Below, one piece after another: positions 1-12,100 of a stretch of DNA of 64,000 nucleotides; within the stretch, counting starts at the first letter, position 1; each line of letters begins with the position of its first letter. The position numbers and the translations under genes were made by a program. Location: assembly GCA_021014325.1 (NCBI GenBank), contig CM037463.1, positions 7,757,001 through 7,821,000 on the forward strand, read 5' to 3'. The stretch comes from Plazaster borealis (taxonomy: Eukaryota; Echinodermata; Asteroidea; Forcipulatida; Labidiasteridae). The notes below the pieces were generated by a model. The model did no database searches. It saw only the letters and a program-made list of their open reading frames with translations, and was not told the origin of the DNA.

Positions 1-54
1 TTATTATTGCACACTGTTTAATATTCTTCTGAATTTTGTTAATTTCTTTACCAG

Positions 55-198
55 AATGTACCAAGAAATGTCCAAACCATCGCAATCCCGTATGCGGTTC
101 TGACGGCCAGACCTACAAGAATCAGTGCAAGCTTGAGAACCGTGCCTGCAAAATACGCGGTCTGCACCTTCAGAGCCGTGGAGAATGCAACGTTCAAG
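55..198 (+). CDS. Kazal domain 1 exon
   Basis: Acceptor CCAG precedes 55 and donor GTGAG follows 198; the exon is 144 nt and phase 1-1. It encodes a follistatin-type Kazal domain with spacing C-x3-C-x7-C-x10-C-x6-C-x12-C and the diagnostic VCGSDGQTY motif. The residue at the usual P1 position (second after the second Cys) is Asn, so strong trypsin-like inhibition is not predicted. It is nucleotide-identical to Kazal exons 2 and 3. Confidence 0.88.
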
Positions 199-3100
199 GT
201 GAGATTCAAGAGAACCAAGAGTTCAAGACGGTATAACCCAACCTCGTCTCCAAGGTGTGTCGAGCAGTACGAGGTTGACCGCTCTCTCACCCTGGTATTG
301 GATCATTTGCATATCCAAATTTTTGGATACGTATGCAAATTAGAATAGTCTGGCTGTGAACATGGTGAATACTGAATGAGTACAACTTAACATGTTTACG
401 TTAGACTTTTGCACACCAGTCGTTGTCCAATCAGCGTCCAAGTAAGGAGTTTCACTCCCAGGGTTTACTATTGTAAACATGGTTAAAAAGTAAACCATGG
501 GGACGAGGTTGGGTATAACCTTTCTTTCATGGAACACCAGATTGATGGCGCACGAGGTTTTAGATCGAGACGTGCCTCAATGACTTACCCCGATTAAAGT
601 CATCCAACTATAGATTTCATCATATTTCTTCAAAGTTCATCAATGTTACTCTCTCCCTACAACCGAAATTACTTAAAGTAACAAACCACTTTACTGTTAT
701 GTACACTTTTAAGCCCTGACTAAAACAGTCACTCAATTAGTTTTTATAATATTTATGCATGTTTGTTTCTTCAAAGTTCAACAATCGGTGTCACTCCTTC
801 CCTACAACCTAAATTAATTAAAGTAAAAACCACTTGACTGTTTTCTAAAATTAAGCCCCAAACCGTAGGCTACACTGCAAAACTTGGATGTCAAAATTGA
901 TACCATGGGAGTTGTCATTATAGATACCAACAAAGAATCAACATTTACACCATAGGGTGTACTATAGCAGTGAATGTAAAGGAACCCAGAACACTTATTG
1001 TGGAAGAGTATAACCCCGGTGGGTCTGGTTCACCTCAGGCTTGCGAGCTACAGTGGTTAAGTTCACTTACACTGCAAAAACTGGGGTGTTAAAATTGACA
1101 CCATGGGTGTTGTCACATATACATACCGAACAGAGAATCAAAATTAACATCATAGGGTGTTAAACTAACACCAATGAAATTGTTTTTGCATAAATAAGTG
1201 TTATTTTTTAACATTCTAAGGTGACATTTAGCTTATTTTGTGGGTATTTATACATGTCAATTTAACACCCCAGTTTTTGCAGTGTATGAGGCATCCTTGG
1301 TTTCAATAATATTGGTTTGTACTGGCACTAATCAGCCACAAAAAAAATTTCTGTTCTTTCAGGCAAACTTAGTGTATCGTTTTGTTGGTTGTCCGTGAAC
1401 GTTCCGTCACCTTTCCGATTTTCTTGTATAACGCAGCCAAATAAAACGATAACACAAACCAATGCAATTCCCCAAACAAACCAAGGAAATAAATCAATGC
1501 TGGATTGACAACAAACATCAGTCTGATTCCTTCATACAGCAGGGGCGGATCCAGGATTTTCCAAACGGGGGGGCGTGAAAATATACCAAGCAGCAAAATG
1601 ATAAATGAAGTTTGTTGCGCCTGCGTAACACAAAGCTTCCCCATTTCTCCCTCCCCTTCTCTCTCTCTCCCTCTTTTTTTCTTTTCTTCCTCTTTTTTTT
1701 TTTTTTATATATGAAAAGGGGGGGCGTGCGCCACGCCCCCTGGATCCGCGCCTGTACAGCGTGCACCCCACAAAATAAACTCCAATAGCATACAGTGCAA
1801 AATGCTAAATATTCTAAATACAAAAAACAATACTTAGAAGTCTCACAGATTTTTACAGTAAATGGAAGGTTTTCCATTGACTCTTGAACTTTTATCCTCT
1901 GCTCAATTTGATATGGGGAGTCCCAAGGCCCGTGGAGTTACTCTCCCTCCAAATAAAAACATCCCTACAGCAGTGTAATTTTCCAAACGTCCGAGCGTCA
2001 ATCTTGAAAAATGTCCCTACACCTCTCGGCAAATAGGACTATTTTTTCAGGGCCTATTATATTTCAACCAAAATACCTAAAGTTGGAAGTCAACAACCCC
2101 CAGGTCACAATTGGGCAAAATCTTTACACTGTGCCCCGTTTATTGGGCTCTCAAATCTGTTTGATATAGAATATTTTGAGCCCTATACACAAATATTAAT
2201 GAGGCCGACGCTCTGTTTTCCCCCTATAATAGTGGGGTGCAACCATACGAGTAAAATAATAACTACCATAGCCATCGTGTATTCGGGAAACCTGACCAAG
2301 GTTGAGTGCAATGATCTCAAGGTCTGCGACCTTTTTTTGAAACCACGCAATCAGTTTAGCTGCTTCTTATAGGCTCTGTTTGCCTGTTTAAATTCAGTGT
2401 GTTCTTATGGTAATTACTCCATTGATTGCTCCACAAGTTAATGACCATAACAACTTACTTGGTGGAGAGCACTGGAGAGCTGTTGATATTATAAAACAGT
2501 GTTAGAAACGACACCCTTCGAAGTAATGCAGTTTTAGAGAAGGTGGTAATTTTTCACCCTAAAATTTGAATCTGAGAAAGGCTTCAGGCATGAAGCCTTT
2601 CTCTCAGGCATCTGAAAGAACACAATTATATATGCAACAAGGGTGTTTTTCTTTCTTTCATCATTTTCTTGCAACTTCGATGACCAATTGAGCCCAAACT
2701 TTCACAAGTTTGTTATTTTATGAATTGTCGGATACACCAAGTGTGTTTGGCGATTACCAAAAGTTGAAAAGTATACACCCTGTCTTAAAGCACCGTACTA
2801 AAAGCTGCACGTCTTCATGACTAGCAGAGCCTAAGCCAAACTCAAAGCCGAAAGTCATTATTTCAAAAACCCTGAGGCAAAGACCCCCATCAGAAGTTTC
2901 TCCTCAAAAATTGTTCACAGTCATTTTGTTGACGCAAATACAATGTTCCCAAGTGCCTTGAAGTTTAATCTGCGGTTCCCGTGCGCAGTATTAAGAGTTC
3001 ACACACCCAAAATGTTCCCAGACGTGTACATCCTGCAAATAGAGTTCGCCCTTGAATGTGGACGTGCGCACTTCAATGTCACTTCCAAGGTGACCTGAGT

Positions 3101-6100
3101 TGTACGTGATCAGCTGTTTTGTATGATGTGATAAAGGGGACTCAGCTGAATTTGGTTTCCCCCAAGAAACTTAACTTTTTTTTCTTTAAAACTTTGTTTG
3201 AGTGGGTGGCTCAGAAGCAAAAGATTCGGCAATTTTGTCCGAAGTGTTGTTTTTTAAAATACTAATTTTTATTCCATGAGAAGATAGATTTAGCTGTTGC
3301 AAACTGCTCACCAAACAAAAAAGGACATATGGTTCAAAAATGGTTAGTGGCCTGACGTTTCGATCAGAAAGACTCTCTGCTAGGGTCGAAACGTCAGGCC
3401 ACTCAAACATTTTTTGGGGGTAACTTTAATTCCATGCATATCCCGCAGCGAGTTATGAATATCAAAGAATGTACGATCTTTAAACCCTATCACTATCAGG
3501 ACCAGGGGAGGGGGGGGCACTAATTTCCCGTACCATACTTTTGCCCGTAATGTTTTAACGCTGCACCGATCACCACCAAACTTTCCGACTTCTCCTAATA
3601 TTTATCTAGGGTCATATTGTAAAACAATTTGTTGTTATCGGGGTCAGCTGTTACCACGGCATCCGTTTGTTTGACGTGAAACGGGTTTTGTTTTTGTTTT
3701 GGGTTTTTTTTGGGGGGGGTTCTTCTTCTTTTTCAACAAATGTTTTTTGAGTTGTAGTGATTAGCCTGATTTAAACTAAATCTATTTTTTTGTTTAATGG
3801 AATAATTTAACATGCTAATTTCCAACTTTTCATGACAAGAAACAGGCTACCACAGAGCCGTCAACCAGGCCTCAACATTGCACCCTGAGCACCATAAGCT
3901 GCAGCCAAATATTGATTTTAAGTGGAACACACAGATTTTTCCCTATAGTAGGATAAACACACAATAGCGCCCCCAAAAGTGACCCCAGTAAGCAATATTA
4001 TGTTAATATCGAGTATATGTAGTAAACAAAATCCTCAAAGTTGTATAGCCTTTGGACCTCCAAAACGGAAATTATGGTAACATTTTGTGACAAAAAGGGC
4101 AATCAATGGCGATAGGGGAGAATTTGATTTGTCATCATGTACTTCTTGGTGAAACGAACATCACACAAATCGGTCGGGAACTTTGGGATATACTGAGGGG
4201 GCACTAAATGTACATCCCCGGTCCCCGTGAGTTTAGAAAAGAAAAGAAAAAAAGCCCGGTTTTGTGGGCAATTGTCATTGAGTTCTCTTTCTTCTCTTTA
4301 CAATTCCTATAGTGTCAAGTAATGTTTAGTTCACCAACGAACAGTATGAGGTGCCCCAATCCCCCACCCTTACCCCAACGTATGAAAGTCAAAAGTTTAA
4401 ATAGCCCCATGTGGATAATATTTAACAATTATTATTGCACACTGTTTAATATTCTTCTGAATTTTGTTAATTTCTTTACCAGAATGTACCAAGAAATGTC
4501 CAAACCATCGCAATCCCGTATGCGGTTCTGACGGCCAGACCTACAAGAATCAGTGCAAGCTTGAGAACCGTGCCTGCAAAATACGCGGTCTGCACCTTCA
4601 GAGCCGTGGAGAATGCAACGTTCAAGGTGAGATTCAAGAGAACCAAGAGTTCAAGACGGTATAACCCAACCTCGTCTCCAAGGTGTGTCGAGCAGTACGA
4701 GGTTGACCGCTCTCTCACCCTGGTATTGGATCATTTGCATATCCAAATTTTTGGATACGTATGCAAATTAGAATAGTCTGGCTGTGAACATGGTGAATAC
4801 TGAATGAGTACAACTTAACATGTTTACGTTAGACTTTTGCACACCAGTCGTTGTCCAATCAGCGTCCAAGTAAGGAGTTTCCCTCCCAGGGTTTACTATT
4901 GTAAACATGGTTAAAAAGTAAACCATGGGGACGAGGTTGGGTATAACCTTTCTTTCATGGAACACCAGATTGATGGCGCACGAGGTTTTAGATCGAGACG
5001 TGCCTCAATGACTTACCCCGATTAAAGTCATCCAACTGTAGATTTCATCATATTTCTTCAAAGTTCATCAATGTTACTCTCTCCCTACAACCGAAATTAC
5101 TTAAAGTAACAAACCACTTTACTGTTATGTACACTTTTAAGCCCTGACTAAAACAGTCACTCAATTAGTTTTTATAATATTTATGCATGTTTGTTTCTTC
5201 AAAGTTCAACAATCGGTGTCACTCCTTCCCTACAACCTAAATTAATTAAAGTAAAAACCACTTGACTGTTTTCTAAAATTAAGCCCCAAACCGTAGGCTA
5301 CACTGCAAAACTTGGATGTCAAAATTGATACCATGGGAGTTGTCATTATAGATACCAACAAAGAATCAACATTTACACCATAGGGTGTACTATAGCAGTG
5401 AATGTAAAGGAACCCAGAACACTTATTGTGGAAGAGTATAACCCCGGTGGGTCTGGTTCACCTCAGGCTTGCGAGCTACAGTGGTTAAGTTCACTTACAC
5501 TGCAAAAACTGGGGTGTTAAAATTGACACCATGGGTGTTGTCACATATACATACCGAACAGAGAATCAAAATTAACATCATAGGGTGTTAAACTAACACC
5601 AATGAAATTGTTTTTGCATAAATAAGTGTTATTTTTTAACATTCTAAGGTGACATTTAGCTTATTTTGTGGGTATTTATACATGTCAATTTAACACCCCA
5701 GTTTTTGCAGTGTATGAGGCATCCTTGGTTTCAATAATATTGGTTTGTACTGGCACTAATCAGCCACAAAAAAAATTTCTGTTCTTTCAGGCAAACTTAG
5801 TGTATCGTTTTGTTGGTTGTCCGTGAACGTTCCGTCACCTTTCCGATTTTCTTGTATAACGCAGCCAAATAAAACGATAACACAAACCAATGCAATTCCC
5901 CAAACAAACCAAGGAAATAAATCAATGCTGGATTGACAACAAACATCAGTCTGATTCCTTCATACAGCAGGGGCGGATCCAGGATTTTCCAAACGGGGGG
6001 GCGTGAAAATATACCAAGCAGCAAAATGATAAATGAAGTTTGTTGCGCCTGCGTAACACAAAGCTTCCCCATTTCTCCCTCCCCTTCTCTCTCTCTCCCT

Positions 6101-9100
6101 CTTTTTTTCTTTTCTCCCTCTTTATTTGTTTTTATATGCAATGGGGGGGCGTGCGCCCCCCACGCCCCCCCCTGGATCCGCGCCTGTACAGCGTGCACCC
6201 CACAAAATAAACTCCAATAGCATACAGTGCAAAATGCTAAATATTCTAAATACAAAAAACAATACTTAGAAGTCTCACAGATTTTTACAGTAAATGGAAG
6301 GTTTTCCATTGACTCTTGAACTTTTATCCTCTGCTCAATTTGATATGGGGAGTCCCAAGGCCCGTGGAGTTACTCTCCCTCCAAATAAAAACATCCCTAC
6401 AGCAGTGTAATTTTCCAAACGTCCGAGCGTCAATCTTGAAAAATGTCCCTACACCTCTCGGCAAATAGGACTATTTTTTCAGGGCCTATTATATTTCAAC
6501 CAAAATACCTAAAGTTGGAAGTCAACAACCCCCAGGTCACAATTGGGCAAAATCTTTACACTGTGCCCCGTTTATTGGGCTCTCAAATCTGTTTGATATA
6601 GAATATTTTGAGCCCTATACACAAATATTAATGAGGCCGACGCTCTGTTTTCCCCCTATAATAGTGGGGTGCAACCATACGAGTAAAATAATAACTACCA
6701 TAGCCATCGTGTATTCGGGAAACCTGACCAAGGTTGAGTGCAATGATCTCAAGGTCTGCGACCTTTTTTTGAAACCACGCAATCAGTTTAGCTGCTTCTT
6801 ATAGGCTCTGTTTGCCTGTTTAAAGACAGTGTGTACTTATGGTAATTACTCCCTTGATTGCTCCACAAGTTAATGACCATAACAACTTACTTGGTGGAGA
6901 GCACTGGAGAGCTGTTGATATTATAAAACAGTGTTAGAAACGACACCCTTCGAAGTAATGCAGTTTTAGAGAAGGTGGTAATTTTTCACCCTAAAATTTG
7001 AATCTGAGAAAGGCTTCAGGCATGAAGCCTTTCTCTCAGGCATCTGAAAGAACACAATTATATATGCAACAAGGGCGTTTTTCTTTCTTTCATCATTTTC
7101 TTGCAACTTCGATGACCAATTGAGCCCAAACTTTCACAAGTTTGTTATTTTATGAATTGTCGGATACACCAAGTGTGTTTGGCGATTACCAAAAGTTGAA
7201 AAGTATACACCCTGTCTTAAAGCACCGTACTAAAAGCTGCACGTCTTCATGACTAGCAGAGCCTAAGCCAAACTCAAAGCCGAAAGTCATTATTTCAAAA
7301 ACCCTGAGGCAAAGACCCCCATCAGAAGTTTCTCCTCAAAAATTGTTCACAGTCATTTTGTTGACGCAAATACAATGTTCCCAAGTGCCTTGAAGTTTAA
7401 TCTGCGGTTCCCGTGCGCAGTATTAAGAGTTCACACACCCAAAATGTTCCCAGACGTGTACATCCTGCAAATAGAGTTCGCCCTTGAATGTGGACGTGCG
7501 CACTTCAATGTCACTTCCAAGGTGACCTGAGTTGTACGTGATCAGCTGTTTTGTATGATGTGATAAAGGGGACTCAGCTGAATTTGGTTTCCCCCAAGAA
7601 ACTTAACTTTTTTTTTCTTTAAAACTTTGTTTGAGTGGGTGGCTCAGAAGCAAAAGATTCGGTAATTTTGTCCGGAGTGTTGTTTTTTAAAATACTAATT
7701 TTTATTCCATGAGAAGATAGATTTAGCTGTTGCAAACTGCTCACCAAACAAAAAAGGACATATGGTTCAAAAATGGTTAGTGGCCTGACGTTTCGATCAG
7801 AAAGACTCTCTGCTAGGGTCGAAACGTCAGGCCACTCAAACATTTTTTGGGGGTAACTTTAATTCCATGCATATCCCGCAGCGAGTTATGAATATCAAAG
7901 AATGTACGATCTTTAAACCCTATCACTATCAGGACCAGGGGAGGGGGGGCACTAATTTCCCGTACCATACTTTTGCCCGTAATGTTTTAACGCTGCACCG
8001 ATCACCACCAAACTTTCCGACTTCTCCTAATATTTATCTAGGGTCATATTGTAAAACAATTTGTTGTTATCGGGGTCAGCTGTTACCACGGCATCCGTTT
8101 GTTTGACGTGAAACGGGTTTTGTTTTTGTTTTGGGTTTTTTTTGGGGGGGGTTCTTCTTCTTTTTCAACAAATGTTTTTTGAGTTGTAGTGATTAGCCTG
8201 ATTTAAACTAAATCTATTTTTTTGTTTAATGGAATAATTTAACATGCTAATTTCCAACTTTTCATGACAAGAAACAGGCTACCACAGAGCCGTCAACCAG
8301 GCCTCAACATTGCACCCTGAGCACCATAAGCTGCAGCCAAATATTGATTTTAAGTGGAACACACAGATTTTTCCCTATAGTAGGATAAACACACAATAGC
8401 GCCCCCAAAAGTGACCCCAGTAAGCAATATTATGTTAATATCGAGTATATGTAGTAAACAAAATCCTCAAAGTTGTATAGCCTTTGGACCTCCAAAACGG
8501 AAATTATGGTAACATTTTGTGACAAAAAGGGCAATCAATGGCGATAGGGGAGAATTTGTTTTGTCATCATGTACTTCTTGGTGAAACGAACATCACACAA
8601 ATCGGTCGGGAACTTTGGGATATACTGAGGGGGCACTAAATGTACATCCCCGGTCCCCGTGAGTTTAGAAAAGAAAAGAAAAAAAGCCCGGTTTTGTGGG
8701 CAATTGTCATTGAGTTCTCTTTCTTCTCTTTACAATTCCTATAGTGTCAAGTAATGTTTAGTTCACCAACGAACAGTATGAGGTGCCCCAATCCCCCACC
8801 CTTACCCCAACGTATGAAAGTCAAAAGTTTAAATAGCCCCATGTGGATAATATTTAACAATTATTATTGCACACTGTTTAATATTCTTCTGAATTTTGTT
8901 AATTTCTTTACCAGAATGTACCAAGAAATGTCCAAACCATCGCAATCCCGTATGCGGTTCTGACGGCCAGACCTACAAGAATCAGTGCAAGCTTGAGAAC
9001 CGTGCCTGCAAAATACGCGGTCTGCACCTTCAGAGCCGTGGAGAATGCAACGTTCAAGGTGAGATTCAAGAGAACCAAGAGTTCAAGACGGTATAACCCA

Positions 9101-12100
9101 ACCTCGTCTCCAAGGTGTGTCGAGCAGTACGAGGTTGACCGCTCTCTCACCCTGGTATTGGATCATTTGCATATCCAAATTTTTGGATACGTATGCAAAT
9201 TAGAATAGTCTGGCTGTGAACATGGTGAATACTGAATGAGTACAACTTAACATGTTTACGTTAGACTTTTGCACACCAGTCGTTGTCCAATCAGCGTCCA
9301 AGTAAGGAGTTTCCCTCCCAGGGTTTACTATTGTAAACATGGTTAAAAAGTAAACCATGGGGACGAGGTTGGGTATAACCTTTCTTTCATGGAACACCAG
9401 ATTGATGGCGCACGAGGTTTTAGATCGAGACGTGCCTCAATGACTTACCCCGATTAAAGTCATCCAACTATAGATTTCATCATATTTCTTCAAAGTTCAT
9501 CAATGTTACTCTCTCCCTACAACCGAAATTACTTAAAGTAACAAACCACTTTACTGTTATGTACACTTTTAAGCCCTGACTAAAACAGTCACTCAATTAG
9601 TTTTCATAATATTTATGCATGTTTGTTTCTTCAAAGTTCAACAATCGGTGTCACTCCTTCCCTACAACCTAAATTAATTAAAGTAAAAACCACTTGACTG
9701 TTTTCTAAAATTAAGCCCCAAACCGTAGGCTACACTGCAAAACTTGGATGTCAAAATTGATACCATGGGAGTTGTCATTATAGATACCAACAAAGAATCA
9801 ACATTTACACCATAGGGTGTTTAAATAACACTAATTTTTGCAAACACAATTACATTATGGTGTTATTTTAACAACCTTTGGGGTTAATTTTGATCTCTCG
9901 GGTATCTCTACGTGACAACACCCATGGTGTAAATTTTAACACCCCAGTTTTTGCAGTGTAAAACAAATAAAAAATAAAATCAGTTATTATTATTTATTTT
10001 TTTAAGCGCCACGTAGAACATTATTTTATATTTGCCTTGCGGTTTTTTTTCGAAACCACGGCTTAAGCTTCGGCTCTGGCTGCATGAGGCTTCGTCAGTT
10101 AATTTGGAAAACATGCACTTCTATGGAGCTTCAAACAGGTAGACATAGCCTAAGCCATACTCGACGCCGTGGCTTCAGGAAGTGCCTATATAGATACGTC
10201 CCACCTAAAGGCCAGGGGAGGCATATATGGAGATAGGATTTTAGTGAAAACTGTACATCCTCCTGAGGAGTCGAATTGACAAAGAGCTAAGATTGATCCT
10301 AACTGCTCAATCTGAATTGCTATAAGCAAAGTGTGATGTCACAATACAAGTCACTATGGCGGTACTGACAACTTATCTTAAGATGCTGAATCTTAGTGCT
10401 CTGTGAAACCGATCCCTGCACACGGACTCGGGGCTGCAGTTTGCTGGATCCACATTTGTTTTCCAAATTTACTGACGAAGCCTCGGCCATTCGAAAAAAA
10501 ACAAAAAAACGCAAGGCCAGTATAAAATAGTGTTCTACGTGGTGATTGACCAAAACCAATAATAACTGATTTGTTTCTTCTTTTCATTGTTTGTACACTG
10601 CAAAAACTGCATGGGGTGTTCGATCGAGCGGGTGGGGTATCAAGGAGGGTAATGACATGAAACGAACGAAAAGGCGATTAACAAACGACAGTGTGCTGGT
10701 ATTTTGAAGACTGATTGTGTAGAGACGATGGGGGAACACTCGGATTGTTTTATGCCTTTTGGCGCCTTTTCTCCACCGAGACTATATTCGTACTAATGCC
10801 ACTTTGAAGCGCACTTTCGGTACTCGTTGAAAGACATTAAACTGAAGAAGATCTTTAAAGCGCTTTTGTAACCTGGATTCTGATTTGGGTAACCGTGGCA
10901 ACGGGGGGGGGGGTCAAGACACGACGAGAGTTCGACCCTTTGGAAAATAATTAACCTTTACATCATATCATTTTCCGACCCATTTGCAGCATCTGAGATC
11001 AATTAGCGGCCGACCGAACAGCGAACAGTAGGCCTACCTGTGCTGAACAGATTACAAAAATTTGTGCACAGCGATCCTATTTCACCGTTTTCGCAAGGTT
11101 ACAATGCAACATTTGGGAATATATTCACAAATGGAATATTTGAATACAATGATTGCAAAATGATTTAAATTTAAAGCACTGATATTTTACGGCTGATGGC
11201 TACGGCAAAATACATTGTGTTATGCCATGCAGATGTTCGCCTTGTTTACGAGTTTGCCATATTATTTAACGGCAGTGTGTACTTTTGGTAATTACTCGAG
11301 GTAATTACTCCTTGGTAAGTTAATGAACATAAACATTTACTAATTTGTAAAGACAGCTGGAGAGCTGTTGATAATGCAAAACATTGTTAGAAACGACCCC
11401 TTTGAAATAATGTAGTTTTAGAGAAAGGGGAAATTTTTCACCCCAAAATGTGAATCTGAGAAAGGCTTCAGACATGAAGCCTTTCTCAGGCCTTTCTCTA
11501 TGATGCAATAAGGGGTTTTTTCTTTCATTATTTTCTTGCAACTTTGATGACCAATTGAGCCCAAACTTTCACAGGTTTGTTACTTTATGCATTTGTTGGG
11601 ATACACCAAGTTGGGATACTAATCTTTGTCAATTACCAAAAGCATACCCTGCCTTTATGGCCGTGTATACGAGTCAAGCGACTTTTGGCTATGGCGCGCG
11701 TTGGTTGCAGCGACAACGTTAAAGATGTAGACTTCCTGGGATCTGTCCAATTTCATAGACTTGCTTTGCTTAAGCATTAAAAGTAGCTCAGCACAACAAT
11801 GTTTACGGTTACCGGTCGAAAATCAACTTCACACGCACAATTGTTGACTGGTATTCTGCTAATTTTTGGTTAGCAAAAAAACTGTTAAGCAATTTTAAGT
11901 GCTTAAGCAGAGCTATGAAATCGGGCCTTGTTTATTAACAGAATTGTGTTTATTTATTGTTTCAAATTGCAAGCCAGAGAATGAATCTAAACTTCTAAAC
12001 ACCATTGATTTCCATTTTCGTCCCACAGGGTGTGAACGCACCTGCGTGGGTCCTCGTGCGCAAGTGTGCGGCACGGATGGGGTGACGTATAACAGCCTTT

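Larger units (their letters stand above)
1..9820. repeat. tandem array of 4.43-kb units, each with one Kazal exon
   Basis: Units: 1-4428 (left edge outside the window), 4429-8860 and a partial third, 8861-9820. Aligned by eye they differ at only a few single bases, for example 454 against 4882, plus a variable T-rich tract near 1670-1730. The third copy stops matching at 9821, inside a MITE. The unit carries the Kazal exon, CACTGCAAAAACT-ended MITEs, a hAT-like MITE, a GTGCACCCCAC element and a hairpin near 3346. The rest of the unit is intron with no other coding signal that I can support. Confidence 0.93.

Noticed and set aside
48..290. Minus-strand open frames over the three Kazal exons (80 aa each), and the plus-frame 71-aa frames
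   Set aside because: They overlap the Kazal exon in other frames and recur only because the 4.43-kb unit is repeated; the Kazal frame has splice sites and domain conservation.
5797..6309. 170-aa minus-strand open frame in array unit 2
   Set aside because: It spans the hAT-like MITE and part of the GTGCACCCCA element and is broken in unit 1, so it is a fortuitous frame in repeats.
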